This document shows positions 34,458-45,800 of a DNA stretch of 64,000 nt, piece after piece. The notes below the pieces were generated by a model. It saw nothing but the letters and a program-made list of their open reading frames with translations, was not told the DNA's origin and searched no databases. A program made the position numbers and the translations under genes. The DNA comes from Bradyrhizobium rifense (GTDB taxonomy: Bacteria; Pseudomonadota; Alphaproteobacteria; Rhizobiales; Xanthobacteraceae): the NCBI RefSeq assembly GCF_008123425.1, contig NZ_VSSS01000051.1:1-64000 (forward strand), given 5' to 3'. Position 1 is the first letter of the stretch; each line of letters begins with the position of its first letter.

Positions 34458-35870
34458 ATGAACATGGTGACCCCCGTCGGACATCCCGAGCCATTGCTCG
34501 CCGCCTTGCGTGACAAGCTCGGTGCCGCAGCCGTGCTGACCGGCAGCGAGGTTCCCGCGCGCAATTGCAACGACTGGAGCGCGAGCCTGCCGCAGACGCC
34601 GCTCGCGGTGATCCGCCCGCTCGATGCGCAGGGCGTCGCCGATGCGATCATGACCTGCCGGCAGGCGCGCCTGCCCTTCGTGCCGCAGGGCGGCTTGACC
34701 GGGCTCTGCCGCGGCGCCGCGCCCGAAGCCGGCTGGGTCGCGATCTCGCTGGAGCGCATGACCGGCATCGAGGAGATCGATCGCGCCTCGATGACGATGA
34801 CGGTGAAATCGGGCACACCGCTGGAGACGATCCAGAAGGCTGCCGACGAAGCCGGCTTCTTCTTTCCGCTCGATCTCGGCTCGCGCGGCTCCTGCGCGAT
34901 CGGCGGCAATCTCTCGACCAATGCCGGCGGCAACCGCGTGATTCGCTACGGCATGACGCGCGAGCTGGTGCTCGGTCTCGAAGTGGTGCTGCCCGACGGC
35001 ACCATCATCACCAGCCTCAACAAGCTGATGAAGAACAACGCCGGCTACGATCTGAAGCATCTCTTCATCGGCTCGGAAGGCACGCTTGGGATCATCACCC
35101 GCGTGGTGCTGCGGCTGTTTCCAAAACCGCGCTCGACCATGGCCGCACTGTGCGCATTGAAGGACTATTCTGCGGTAATCGCGCTGCTCGAGGCCGCCCG
35201 CAGCGGGCTCGGCCCGCTGCTCTCGGCGTTCGAGGTGATGTGGCCGGACTATTGGGACGTGATCACGACGCGGGCCGGCGTCAAGCCGCCGGTCGCCGCC
35301 GGCCAGGGTCTCTATGTGCTGGTCGAGGCGCAGGGCACCGACGAGAGCGTCGATGCGCCGCGCTTCCAGGCCTGGCTCGAAGAGCTGATGGAGCGCGGGC
35401 TGCTCGCGGATGCCGCCGTGGCGCAATCGCTGGCGCAGACGCAGGCGTTCTGGCGTGTGCGCGACATCTGCGCCGAATTCGGCCAGGTGCTGGGTCCGCA
35501 TATCTCCTACGACATCGGCCTTGCGGTGGCGCGGATGGACGAGTTCGCCACGCGCTGCAAGGCGGCGCTCGCCTCCGGCATCAAGGGCTGCGAGAGCGTC
35601 TATTACGGCCATATCGGCGACGGCAATCTGCACCTCGTCTCCTGGGTCACGGGCCTTCCCGTCGCGCAGCAACCCAAGGAGGAGATGGACACGATCATCT
35701 ATGGTCTCGTCCGCGACATGAGCGGCAGCGTCTCCGCCGAGCACGGCATCGGCACGCTGAAGAAGAAATGGCTTGGACACGCCCGCAGCGAGCCCGAGAT
35801 CGCCTTGATGCGGACGTTGAAGGCCGCGCTCGATCCCGATCATCTGCTCAACCCCGGCAAGGTGATCTGA
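34458..35870 (+). CDS. FAD-linked 2-hydroxyacid dehydrogenase (GlcD/D2HGDH family)
   Basis: Flavoenzyme of about 470 residues from the ATG at 34458, which follows AGAGGAGGT. The FAD_binding_4 half (about 40-220) has VPQGGLTGLCRGAAP and DLGSRGSCAIGGNLSTNAGG. The C-terminal half has YYGHIGDGNLHL and SAEHGIGTLKKKWL, the metal/substrate-binding segments of D-lactate and D-2-hydroxyglutarate dehydrogenases. It oxidises a D-2-hydroxyacid to a 2-keto acid and passes electrons to an unknown acceptor. It could supply or drain the keto acid handled by the divergent DapA-family lyase. Confidence 0.92.
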   Translation: MNMVTPVGHPEPLLAALRDKLGAAAVLTGSEVPARNCNDWSASLPQTPLAVIRPLDAQGVADAIMTCRQARLPFVPQGGLTGLCRGAAPEAGWVAISLERMTGIEEIDRASMTMTVKSGTPLETIQKAADEAGFFFPLDLGSRGSCAIGGNLSTNAGGNRVIRYGMTRELVLGLEVVLPDGTIITSLNKLMKNNAGYDLKHLFIGSEGTLGIITRVVLRLFPKPRSTMAALCALKDYSAVIALLEAARSGLGPLLSAFEVMWPDYWDVITTRAGVKPPVAAGQGLYVLVEAQGTDESVDAPRFQAWLEELMERGLLADAAVAQSLAQTQAFWRVRDICAEFGQVLGPHISYDIGLAVARMDEFATRCKAALASGIKGCESVYYGHIGDGNLHLVSWVTGLPVAQQPKEEMDTIIYGLVRDMSGSVSAEHGIGTLKKKWLGHARSEPEIALMRTLKAALDPDHLLNPGKVI

Positions 35871-35878
35871 GAGCATCC

Positions 35879-36544
35879 ATGCGCTCGCTGAAGCTCGATG
35901 CGCCGAAATCGCTGTCGCAGCGGGTGATGCTGCGGCTGCGGCAGGCGATCATCGACGGCGAGTTTGCGCTCGGGGCCGCCATCTCCGAAGAGATGGTGGC
36001 GAATTCCTTCGGCGTCAGCCGCACACCGGTGCGCGAGGCAATGGGGCAGTTGCAGGCACAGGGGCTCGTGGTGATCCGGCCGCAGGTCGGCAGTTTTGTG
36101 TTCACGCCGAGCGCGGAGGACATCACCGCGCTCTGCACCTTCCGCATCGCGCTCGAACCCAAGGCCGCCGAGCTCGCCTTTCGCCACGATCGCGATGGTG
36201 CGATCGCGACCATCAACGATGCGATCGCGGCGATGGAGCCGGCGGTCGAGGCCAGGGACAACATCGCCTATGGCCGCGCCGACTCCACCTTTCACGAAGG
36301 CCTGTTCGCGCATTGCGGCAATCGCTATCTCGCCGAATCCTACCAGCTCGTCTCGGGCCGCGTCGCCGCGCTCCGCACTAATCTGACCTCACCGATCGAC
36401 GTGCGCACCCGCTCCTCCTTCGACGAGCACCGCAAGCTGCTCGATCTGTTCGCGCGCGGCGAGCACGCCGCCTTCGAAGCGGCGATGACGACGCACATCA
36501 CCAATTCGGGCCTGGTCTACGCAAAAGCGCTGAAGGTGGAGTGA
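35879..36544 (+). CDS. GntR/FadR family transcriptional regulator
   Basis: The 221-residue protein has an N-terminal winged helix (residues about 10-75: SQRVMLRLRQAIIDGEFALG, SFGVSRTPVREAMGQLQAQG). An all-helical FCD effector domain with metal-ligand-like residues (DSTFHEGLFAHCGN) follows. It begins eight bases after the FAD-linked dehydrogenase and is surely co-transcribed. It likely reads an acidic catabolite and controls both sides of the inverted repeat at 34369-34393. Confidence 0.92.
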   Translation: MRSLKLDAPKSLSQRVMLRLRQAIIDGEFALGAAISEEMVANSFGVSRTPVREAMGQLQAQGLVVIRPQVGSFVFTPSAEDITALCTFRIALEPKAAELAFRHDRDGAIATINDAIAAMEPAVEARDNIAYGRADSTFHEGLFAHCGNRYLAESYQLVSGRVAALRTNLTSPIDVRTRSSFDEHRKLLDLFARGEHAAFEAAMTTHITNSGLVYAKALKVE

Positions 36545-36550
36545 GCGGTC

Positions 36551-36715
36551 CTACCGCGCGTCTTTCGATTCCGGTCTGTCCAGAAAATCCAGCGCGGTGT
36601 TGATCTGTTCGAGCTGGTGCTCGATCTTGTCGCGGTCCTCGACCGACTGCGCCGTCTCAAGCTGTTCCACAAGCTTCTGCTTCCGCGACAGCAAATTCTC
36701 TATGACTGTACTCAC
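36551..36715 (-). CDS. Short coiled-coil protein, unknown function
   Basis: The 54-residue protein starts at a GTG with GGGGAA just before it. It is highly charged and helical (LLSRKQKLVEQLETAQ, KIEHQLEQINTALDFLD), consistent with a small coiled coil. I believe similar short proteins occur in other bradyrhizobia, but no function is known. The longer open frame upstream of the GTG looks non-genic. Confidence 0.6.
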   Translation of the reverse strand: MSTVIENLLSRKQKLVEQLETAQSVEDRDKIEHQLEQINTALDFLDRPESKDAR

Positions 36716-36824
36716 GAATTCCCCACCGTCCGATGGTGGCGCACGAGCGCTGGCCTTGCACGCCACCACAAATCAGAATGTTCATGCGAGCGGTTTGTTC
36801 CTGCGAAACAAAATGCGGATGGAA

Positions 36825-37533
36825 CTATTTGCGCAGGCTTGCCCAGACACCGCCGAGGATCAGCAGGCCGCGATGGATCAACTTCGGCGGTTCGCCGAGG
36901 ATCGCAAATGACAGAAGCGCACTGGCGACCGGTCCGATATAAAGCACGAGAGAAGTCCGCACCGATCCGAATTTGCCGCCGAGCCAGGCAAAGCCGGCAT
37001 AGGCGAGCAGGCCCGGAACGATCCCGGCGAAGAGATAGGCAACGAGCGCCTTCGCGCTGAAGACCCCGACAGCGCGAGTGCCGTGCCGATCCATTGCAGC
37101 GGGCCGACATGCTCGATACCGAGCACCGCAGAAATCATCAGCACCGTGATCGGCGACAGCGCCATGATCAGCGCAATGTGGATCGCCGTCGTCGACACGC
37201 CCGCGGCATAGACCGGGCCGCCGCACAGAAACATGCCCATGAAGCCGGCGGCGAGGATCGGCCAGATATTTTGGCCGAGCGGCACGCGGCCGGCGCGAAT
37301 CTCCGCAAGCGCGATCGGCGCGAGCCTGATCGCAACGATGCTCCAGCGGAAGAAGGCCAGCGCGAAGGGCGGCACCGAGCCCGCGAGCCCGCGCGCGCCA
37401 GAATCTGATTGGAGGCCTGCGCGGTCGCCACCACGATGAAGCCGATCAGCGCAATGGCGCCGAGCCAGCGGTCGGCCGACGGCGCAGCGCCGCCGGCCGC
37501 TTCGTGACCACCTTCAAATGTTTCCTTGCCCAT
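36825..37533 (-). pseudogene. EamA/DMT-family transporter, frameshifted and internally deleted
   Basis: Fragments of one drug/metabolite exporter lie in three frames. Frame 1 from the ATG at 37533 gives WLGAIALIGFIVVATAQAS; frame 2 gives PPFALAFFRWSIV through VLGIEHVGPLQWIGTALALS; frame 3 gives AYLFAGIVPGLLAYAGFAWL to the end. The first break (near 37388-37397) is a two-base GC expansion or one missing G. The second (near 37064) coincides with the loss of about 70 residues that normally link the two EamA halves, so it cannot be repaired by one base. This is a decayed gene. The true start is uncertain. Confidence 0.85.
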
Positions 37534-37798
37534 GAAGCAACCGAATATCGGATGCGGACCATGATGAGAAGCCGGAAGACGGTTTCCTGAGGATGTGCTG
37601 CGATTGCAAGGCCCCGGAAGACCCGGAGAGGCTCGCGAGCAGCACCGGTGCGACATGGGTGCGGCTGACGGAGACCGAGAACACCCCAAGCAATGCGCAG
37701 ATCATGCAGAGCCTCATCCGCACCGTCCTGCGATCGCTGATCGGCAGGAACAGGAAGAACAGCATCGCCAGGATCAAGAGCGCGTCGACCAGAAACAT
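37514..37798 (-). CDS. Small putative membrane protein
   Basis: The 94-residue frame has an excellent ribosome site (AAGGAGAGA, five bases from the ATG) and an N-terminal hydrophobic helix (DALLILAMLFFLFLPI). A second weaker one follows near residues 29-50. Its 3-prime end overlaps the start of the EamA pseudogene by 20 bases. The C-terminal half is Ser-rich and unremarkable, and might reflect further decay. No recognised family. Confidence 0.45.
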   Translation of the reverse strand: MFLVDALLILAMLFFLFLPISDRRTVRMRLCMICALLGVFSVSVSRTHVAPVLLASLSGSSGALQSQHILRKPSSGFSSWSASDIRLLHGQGNI

Positions 37799-37990
37799 GG
37801 ATCTCTCCTTCGAAACTGGAGAGAGCATCACGCGCGAAAGCCCGCTGGTATGTGGACGGCGTCACACAGCTCAGGGCGCTGGCCAAGGGTTAACGCGCCC
37901 ACCAGACTGGATCCCCCGGGGCCCGGAACCTTCATCTTTCATGCGGGCGTCGGTTGTATTCGCGGGCCCGGAGTCCTATGCCTGTGCGCC

Positions 37991-40012
<2,022 letters not shown>

Positions 40013-40307
40013 CGGGGCCCGGCGGGAGCGAAGCCGGGATAACGCACCCCACCGACAAAAGTGTCGAAAACAACCCCATGCACAGTAGCCGGGGATAGCG
40101 AAATCAATGGCTTAAAGCGCAATGAGATCGCGATGAATCGTCATCGCGCCTGAGCCTGTTGTTTGATCATGGCATTTCCGAAAAACCGCAAAGCGCTTGA
40201 CCCGTCGGGCAAAACAGGTGCACGATGCCATCATCGGACTCGTGGGCGGTTTCGCGGCTGGCGGGCAGCAGCGACCGCGATAATAGCCCATCGGCACTAA
40301 TCGCTGA
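40013..40307. other. Intergenic region after ygiQ-like gene
   Basis: About 295 bases. A hairpin CCCGGC/GCCGGG (40018-40038) close to the ygiQ-like stop may end transcription, though it lacks a T run. The stretch around 40198-40215 (TTGACCCGTCGGGCAAAA) resembles dispersed non-coding sequence I have seen in bradyrhizobia. I see no credible gene. Confidence 0.4.
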
Positions 40308-41432
40308 TTATTCAGCAAGCCGCGCGAGCGGGCTCGGGTCCGCCTTCTGTTCACCCAGCGCCTGACCCTGGGCCATGCGTTGGCGGATCATTGCGACAAC
40401 CGGGCCGACCTGCTCGAACGCGCGATCGTGGGCGTCGTCGCCGGCGACGGCCAGTTTCGTCAGGTCGTAGACGTCGATCCGGTCACGCGCGAGCTCGGTT
40501 CGGTAAGGCTCCTGGGTCGGGTCGATATCGCCGAGGCGAGCGACGTCGCCCCAGATCGTCTTCGACAGCGAGAGCGCGCCGTCGTCACGCGAGACGAACA
40601 GCGAGATCGGCGGTCGCGCGCCGCCCATTCGGTTCAGTTGCGAGCGGAAGACATCGACATCCACGTCGGGCGCCACCAGCATCACATTCTTCAGCTTGCT
40701 GCGCTTCGACGCGACAGAAGGGGAGCGGATCGCACGCGTCCGCAGCGCTTCCAGTGCGATCCAATTGCCCATCGAATGAGCCAGAAGATAGACTTCGCCG
40801 ACGGCAGGCGAGGCGTCGAGCGTGCTCAACAGATTGTCGAGCGCATCTCGCGAAAAATTCGCGCTCTCGCGGTCATAGGTATAGGCGCGCAGCCTCAGCT
40901 CGCCGCGCGATGGCCAGGTAAAAAGCACGGGAACGACCGGCACTTTGGAGTCGTGCACGATCTGCGCGAAGCGATAGACCGCGTCATCGAAGCGGTTGTT
41001 GAAGCCGTGGACGAAGACAAGCACCTTGTTGCGACCGGACTGCTTCATGGCCGCGGTGACAGAGGTAGTGAAGCGCGCTCTATCGAGATAGTCCGCCGAG
41101 ACGGTCGTGAAATCACGCTGGGGATCACCGGGCAGGCTCGCCGGCCATTGCACCTCACCGACCTTCCGCGCGGCATCGGGCGGGATCGAGACCGTCACCT
41201 CGGCAAAGGACAGCTCGTCCGAACGCTCTCCGCTGAACATCTCGCCGGGATCGACGTCGGATCGCTTGCGATTGGTGACGACGTAGATCGGGACATTTGC
41301 GTTTCCGGGAGCGACCTGCGCTGTCGGAATAAGCACGCCCTGAGACGGACGTCCTGCACAGCCGCCAAGGGCAGCTGCGATCGACAAGGCCAACAAAATG
41401 GCTGGAGCACTGATGCGACTTGTCCGGAGCAC
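40308..41432 (-). CDS. Alpha/beta hydrolase (DUF900), predicted lipoprotein
   Basis: Exported serine hydrolase-like protein of about 374 residues. The hydrophobic leader ends in a lipobox ALGGC, so it is probably a lipoprotein with Cys near residue 25. The DUF900 fold shows FVHGFNNRFDDAVYRFAQ, the nucleophile elbow LAHSMGNW and later VAPDVDVDVFRSQL. The start is uncertain: a GTG at 41432 gives a normal leader, while the open frame continues upstream to 41555. The substrate is unknown. No clear operon partners. Confidence 0.85.
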   Translation of the reverse strand: MLRTSRISAPAILLALSIAAALGGCAGRPSQGVLIPTAQVAPGNANVPIYVVTNRKRSDVDPGEMFSGERSDELSFAEVTVSIPPDAARKVGEVQWPASLPGDPQRDFTTVSADYLDRARFTTSVTAAMKQSGRNKVLVFVHGFNNRFDDAVYRFAQIVHDSKVPVVPVLFTWPSRGELRLRAYTYDRESANFSRDALDNLLSTLDASPAVGEVYLLAHSMGNWIALEALRTRAIRSPSVASKRSKLKNVMLVAPDVDVDVFRSQLNRMGGARPPISLFVSRDDGALSLSKTIWGDVARLGDIDPTQEPYRTELARDRIDVYDLTKLAVAGDDAHDRAFEQVGPVVAMIRQRMAQGQALGEQKADPSPLARLAE

Positions 41433-41712
41433 CGGCAACACCCACAACTGGACGCAAGAGCGCGACAATTCACCATCCAGGGCAACGGACGCGGCACCGG
41501 ATATCGACCAGTCTACCCCCGCTGAGCGCGCCCGGATGTCGCGGCGCGGCAACACCCAGCCGGCGATAATCGCGGAACCCGGTCCTGCAGACCAAGATCG
41601 AGTGAAATGGTTAAGAGGGAGATGTCGAGCATCTCACGTGGCACAAATTGCATATGCCGCTGCAGCGGCGGCCTTGCTTTGGCGGTCGTCAGAGCGCCTT
41701 GACGTGCTTGGA

Positions 41713-41994
41713 TCAGATACGGACCCGCTCGCGCTGCTGTTCGAAAGCGTATGATGCGAGGCGCTCGACCGCGTCGCGGAGACGCCTGAACTGGGTCGCC
41801 CTGTCGTCGGGACGCGTGCCCTTCGAGCCGTCGAGGTCGTCCAGCGCAGCGCTGCTTATCTCGCAGTCGACCATGCTGACGCCATACATCATCGTAAACA
41901 GAAACGCCATCCGCTCCGTGTCGTAGCCAAGAACCTGGCCGCGCGTCAGCAGCGCTGCGTTTTCTGCTGGGGAGACTCTCGGTGGACGCGGCAA
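41713..41994 (-). CDS. Hypothetical protein, partner of the next gene upstream
   Basis: The 93-residue soluble protein begins at a TTG three bases after the stop of the gene before it, which suggests coupling. Visible features are FTMMYGVSMVDCEISSAALD and a charged C-terminus rich in Arg (FRRLRDAVERLASYAFEQQR). I know of no named domain. I have the impression that a pair like this recurs in Bradyrhizobium, but cannot prove it here. Confidence 0.55.
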   Translation of the reverse strand: MPRPPRVSPAENAALLTRGQVLGYDTERMAFLFTMMYGVSMVDCEISSAALDDLDGSKGTRPDDRATQFRRLRDAVERLASYAFEQQRERVRI

Positions 41995-41997
41995 TTG

Positions 41998-42336
41998 TCA
42001 GCCTACGGCTTCGCCGATGTCGCACGGCGGCACCTCGGCCAGGCGGCTCGCCTGCGAAGCAAAATCGTTGAACGCTGCGACCGCGTCGCTCATGTTGTGG
42101 CATCCGCGGCTGTCGCGCGAGGCGTCAACGCGAAGATCGAACAGCTCCATCCAGAACAGGGGTGCCGCAGGTGAACCGGCTTCAAGCGTCTCGAACATGT
42201 TGATCTCGCAATCGCCAACGCGCTCAAGCGCAACCGTCCGTGCGCCATGAGCGATATGAGGAATTCCGAGCAATTTTGCGTAACTTCGCAATATCTTCAC
42301 GTTTATGGGCGGCGCGCCATCGCTGCTGGACATCAA
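41998..42336 (-). CDS. Hypothetical protein
   Basis: The 112-residue protein contains LRSYAKLLGIPHIAHGARTV, followed by a compact region LFWMELFDLRVDASRDSRGC and HNMSDAVAAFNDFASQAS. It looks like a small globular cytoplasmic protein without signal or membrane segments. It is followed directly by another hypothetical on the same strand. No function recognised. Confidence 0.6.
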   Translation of the reverse strand: MMSSSDGAPPINVKILRSYAKLLGIPHIAHGARTVALERVGDCEINMFETLEAGSPAAPLFWMELFDLRVDASRDSRGCHNMSDAVAAFNDFASQASRLAEVPPCDIGEAVG

Positions 42337-42528
42337 GGCCTTCGGACTTTTCGGGGAGGGTTCGCCCCCGAGTACAGACGACGCACCTACAGGGACAGAT
42401 CGTCGATTTAAGTCACATGACGCCCGGTTTCTTGTTATCGTGAGCCAATAACTTGATTTTTCCTGCCGCGATCACGATGCGCGAGCCGAGGACTCAAGGC
42501 CGCAGCGGCAACGACGAAAGGGTTCGAT

Positions 42529-43194
42529 GTGGCTGCTGCCCGTTCGCCCCAATTGCAAGCCATGCCCAGTGCGACCGGCGGCATCGCCCGCCTGGTGTGG
42601 GCTCGTCTGCGCGAAGCCGACATTGAGGCGGACGGCTTGCTGTCCAGGGCCGGATTGACCCTCGAGCAGATCGAAGACCGCAAGGCGCGGCTGAGCGTTG
42701 AAAGCCAGATCAAGTTTCTGGAGCTTGGTGCCGAGGCGCCTCGCGTCGGAAAGGCTGACCTCACCGGTATTCTCGGTGAGTTGAAGATCGACCTCGCCAA
42801 GAGCTATTTGAAGAAGGATGAATTGCCGATTTCGCAAACCGCCTGGCTCCTCGGCTATGGCGAAGTCAGCGCATTCACCCACGCGTTCAGACGCTGGACC
42901 GGAATGACGCCACGACAATGGCGTGCCGTGAACGATCCCCCCGGCGCGGCGACGACGTCAACGATACGCCCCTCACGCAAAAGGCGCCCGGACAAGCTAG
43001 TCCCGGCGGTAACGCAAAGCGTCCCGATGCAGCCAGACAGGACGCAGAGGGGCGTTCCGTCCCGAGATGAGAGGTTGCAACCCTCACTCGAGACGGGATT
43101 CCGATTCCGACGAAGCTATCAGAGCGCGATAGGCATTATTGCTTGGCGGTGCCGACGGTATCTGTTGCGCTGTCAGCCGTATATTCAAGGCTGA
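42529..43194 (+). pseudogene. AraC-family regulator remnant with large internal deletion
   Basis: The N-terminal 60 or so residues (GGIARLVWARLREADIEADG, LSVESQIKFLELGA) match the start of AraC regulators with an Arabinose_bd domain. The following piece KIDLAKSYLKKDELPISQ-TAWLLGYGEVSAFTHAFRRW is the second half of their C-terminal helix-turn-helix. About 200 intervening residues and the first helix-turn-helix are missing, with the frame kept. After WTGMTPRQWRA the frame runs on through unrelated sequence into the 3-prime end of the opposite gene. The start is a GTG. DNA binding is unlikely. Confidence 0.75.
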
Positions 43195-43660
43195 ATCGTC
43201 CGCCGCCTGTCGGCCTGGCTTCGAATCGCGCGGTCTTCTCCGAGAGCGCGGCAAGCGCGCCCGATGCAAACTTGAAGCGCGTCTTCCCGGAACTCTCGTT
43301 GCCGACCGGCTTACCGTCCTTCATGACAACCGACGATGTACCCTCGATAGCCTGGCTCACCGCGAGCCCCCCGGGCACCCGGTATATCCCTCCTGCGGAC
43401 AGGAATGTTCCGTGAGGGCCATCCCATTCGGTGGTCGCAGATCCCGTATACACCGCGTCCTTCAGCAGGCCATCCGCACCAAAGCAAGCGAATTGGACGC
43501 TGGCGAGCCGATGTCCATCTCGGTCTCCGATGGGTTCCTGACTTGCCGCGCCGACAACGCTGCATTCCAATCGCCCGATCGTTTCCGCCGTCGCATATCC
43601 GCTTGCGGAAATGAAACCCAGGATAGAGCAGGCAGCCGTAAGGATGGTGCGCTTGATCAT
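43136..43660 (-). CDS. Secreted hypothetical protein (DUF992-like)
   Basis: The 174-residue protein starts at an ATG with GGGGAGA six bases before it. A clear signal peptide (KRTILTAACSILGFISASG ... ATAE) is followed by a beta-rich mature domain beginning GRLECSVVG, with GGIYRVPGGLAVSQ and repeated Gly-Ser. The layout recalls the DUF992 family of small periplasmic proteins in Rhizobiales. The function is unknown. Its end overlaps the run-on tail of the AraC remnant. Confidence 0.75.
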   Translation of the reverse strand: MIKRTILTAACSILGFISASGYATAETIGRLECSVVGAASQEPIGDRDGHRLASVQFACFGADGLLKDAVYTGSATTEWDGPHGTFLSAGGIYRVPGGLAVSQAIEGTSSVVMKDGKPVGNESSGKTRFKFASGALAALSEKTARFEARPTGGGRFSLEYTADSATDTVGTAKQ

Positions 43661-43977
43661 TGAGAATCTCCCCTGCATGCGCGTGCTGCGCACGCGCGCG
43701 ATCGAGTAGAGCTGACCAAAAGAAAGACTTGGTCTGTTGAGGCTCAGCGCCGCCGGTAGCTCCGACGCTGCCACTTGGAGAATGGGGCCTCGGCACGCCC
43801 CTGGGCAGCTCATGATAGCGACCGAACCATAGACCTGCACGAAGCAGGCTGGAAGAACGCCCGGTGAGAAATCGATCTGGCAATCGCTCGAAATGGGTCA
43901 TCGCCAATGACCGACTTCACGATGGCTTCACGTGACGAGAACACTGGATCCGCTCAAGCCGCAGGCCGCTGCAACCC
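43661..43977. other. Intergenic region without recognisable genes
   Basis: Some 317 bases lie between the secreted hypothetical protein and the flavin reductase gene. The reading frames here have no ribosome sites or familiar protein features. The first 50 bases would hold the promoter of the secreted protein. I see no RNA gene or repeat. Confidence 0.5.
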
Positions 43978-44481
43978 TCACCGGTCCACCGGCACCCCCG
44001 CCCCTCGATGATACCGGCTCGAAAAAAACACCAGCGGCGTGGTGTCGCGATAGTCGCAGCTCGAGACTTCGGCGATGATCAGCGTGTGGTCGCTGACGTC
44101 GACGTGGCGTGTGACCTCGCAGGCGAACCAGGCGATGCAGCCGGACAGGCGCGGCAGGCCGTCGACGATGTCGTAGTCAGGACTGGCGCCGGTGTTCGGC
44201 TGGCTGGCGAAATGCCGCGAGAGGTCGCGGCCGTGGTCCGGCAGGACGTTGACGCAATAGCGGCCTGTGGCCGAGATCGCGCGGTGCATCCGGCCGGGCA
44301 TGACGGAGACCAGCACGGTCGGCGGTGACAGGCTGACGGTGACAAAACTGTTCGCGGTCATGCCGCAGACACGGCCGTGCTCGTCCAGCGCGGTGAGCAC
44401 TGCGACCCCGGTTGCAAATCGCGATGCGGCTTCACGGAATGACGCCGGGTTGGCGCGCTGAATGTTCGTCTCCGCTCGCAT
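43978..44481 (-). CDS. styB: Flavin reductase, StyB-like partner of the monooxygenase
   Basis: The 167-residue protein is of the flavin reductase-like (HpaC/StyB) family. Signatures are RFATGVAVLTALDEHGRVCGMTANSFVTVSLSPPTVLVSV (split across residues 20-60), CVNVLP and the histidine near FFSSRYHRGAG. It reduces FAD with NADH and supplies FADH2 to the two-component monooxygenase StyA encoded six bases upstream on the same strand. The pair forms one operon, divergent from a LysR gene. Confidence 0.88.
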   Translation of the reverse strand: MRAETNIQRANPASFREAASRFATGVAVLTALDEHGRVCGMTANSFVTVSLSPPTVLVSVMPGRMHRAISATGRYCVNVLPDHGRDLSRHFASQPNTGASPDYDIVDGLPRLSGCIAWFACEVTRHVDVSDHTLIIAEVSSCDYRDTTPLVFFSSRYHRGAGVPVDR

Positions 44482-44487
44482 CGGCCC

Positions 44488-45737
44488 TCACGCAATCGCC
44501 CTGACCGGCTCTGATGGTGCCGACATGCGTTCGATCCAGGCCTGGATACGCTGCGGCGTCGAGATGCGGTCCCACTGGCGATCGGGATAGTTGAAGTTCT
44601 CGGTGAACTCGTTGGCCAATGCCGGATTCTGGCTCATCGCGCCGATCAGCATGCCCAACGCTTCCGTTGGCGGCTGCAGCATCACGTTGGTCCAGCGCGA
44701 GGCCGCCAGCACGCGGTCCTGCCGCTTCAGATCGATCTTCTCGCAAAGACGCGCGTCGAGCGCGTCGGCGTTGATGATCTCTTCGCCGAGCACGAAGGCC
44801 GCATAGGAGGCGACATTGGCGCCCTGGCCCATTATGGGATCGACGATGGCATGGACGTCGCCGAGTGCGATCGCGCATTTGCCGTCGTCGAACTCGACCA
44901 TCGTGTTGCGCACGGTCGGGACCACGCCGCCTTGCAGGAGATCCTGCGGCTGCGCCAGATCGAAACTCGCAGTGTCGATGCGGTCATATGTCGTCGGGTG
45001 ATGCTTCTCCAGCTTGCCGAGCAGCACCCCAGGAAGTGCTTCGGGTTGTCGTCGTAGCTGAGCGTCGCCAGCTCCTCCATGTCGCCGCCCGGCACGTTCT
45101 CCATCAGCAGCGCATTGGCGATGCCGCCGAAAGTGATGGTCGGGATTACGATCATCTCGCCATGGCCTGGCGACACCGAGAGCGTGACGTTCATGGGATC
45201 AGGCTGCCGCACGCCGGTGTAGAGCCCGACGCACAGCCGGCGCTGCGGCTGCTGATAGGGCGAGTGCTCCGGCCGGTAAGTGAAGAGCTGGCCCAGCGGC
45301 CCCTTCCCGGTCGAGACGACGAGCAGGTCGAAGCGCGCGACCAGCGGACGGACGTCACGCTCCTCGATGCGGCGGTATTCGATCTTGCCGCCGCGCTTCA
45401 AGAAGTCCTGCATCAGCGCGGGGAGATAGAGCCTGTAGTCGACGGCGCGGCTCGCTTTCGAGAAGTCGCCGCGAAAGCTCAACGGCTGCGGAAAATTGAA
45501 GACGTGGTCGTGGTAGTAATAATGGTCCTTCGGATCGGTCCAGTGATTGACGCCGAGATAATCCTCGCGCGCGATCGTCACGTGGTGATGCGCGACGGTG
45601 TTGAGCAGCCGGATGTTGCGATACTCGTCCGGCGGCCGGTCGGTAATGATGGTGGCGTCCACGCCGTGCTTTTGCAGGTAAAGCGCAAGATGAAGGCCAG
45701 CGATTCCGGCGCCGACAATTCCGATGTTGCGAGCCAT
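44488..45737 (-). pseudogene. styA: Styrene/indole monooxygenase oxygenase subunit (StyA type), one-base frameshift
   Basis: FAD-dependent epoxidase subunit of the two-component styrene/indole monooxygenases. It has an N-terminal Rossmann motif GIVGAGIAGLHLALYLQKHG and the StyA signatures NTVAHHHVTIARED and FDLLVVSTGKGPLG. The first frame runs to YDDNPKHFLG and then derails. The rest (VLLGKLEKHHPTTYDRI to the end, with ALGDVHAIVDPIMGQGANVAS) continues in another frame. Adding one G to the four-base run at 45027-45030 joins the two exactly, for about 415 residues, the normal StyA length. So it is either a recent single-base loss or a homopolymer error. No styrene oxide isomerase or phenylacetaldehyde dehydrogenase is nearby, so indole or another alkene may be the substrate. 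Confidence 0.87.
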
Positions 45738-45800
45738 GTCGTCTCCCCCTGTGATTGCTTGTTTTGAGGAAGCCTATCGGCCGATCGTGTTGCGCACTAC

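Noticed and set aside
34380..35876. 498-codon minus-strand frame
   Set aside because: Antisense to the FAD-linked dehydrogenase, which has clear motifs and a strong ribosome site.
40112..40354. 80-codon minus-strand frame
   Set aside because: No ribosome site, Cys/Arg-rich low-complexity translation, overlaps the hydrolase end.
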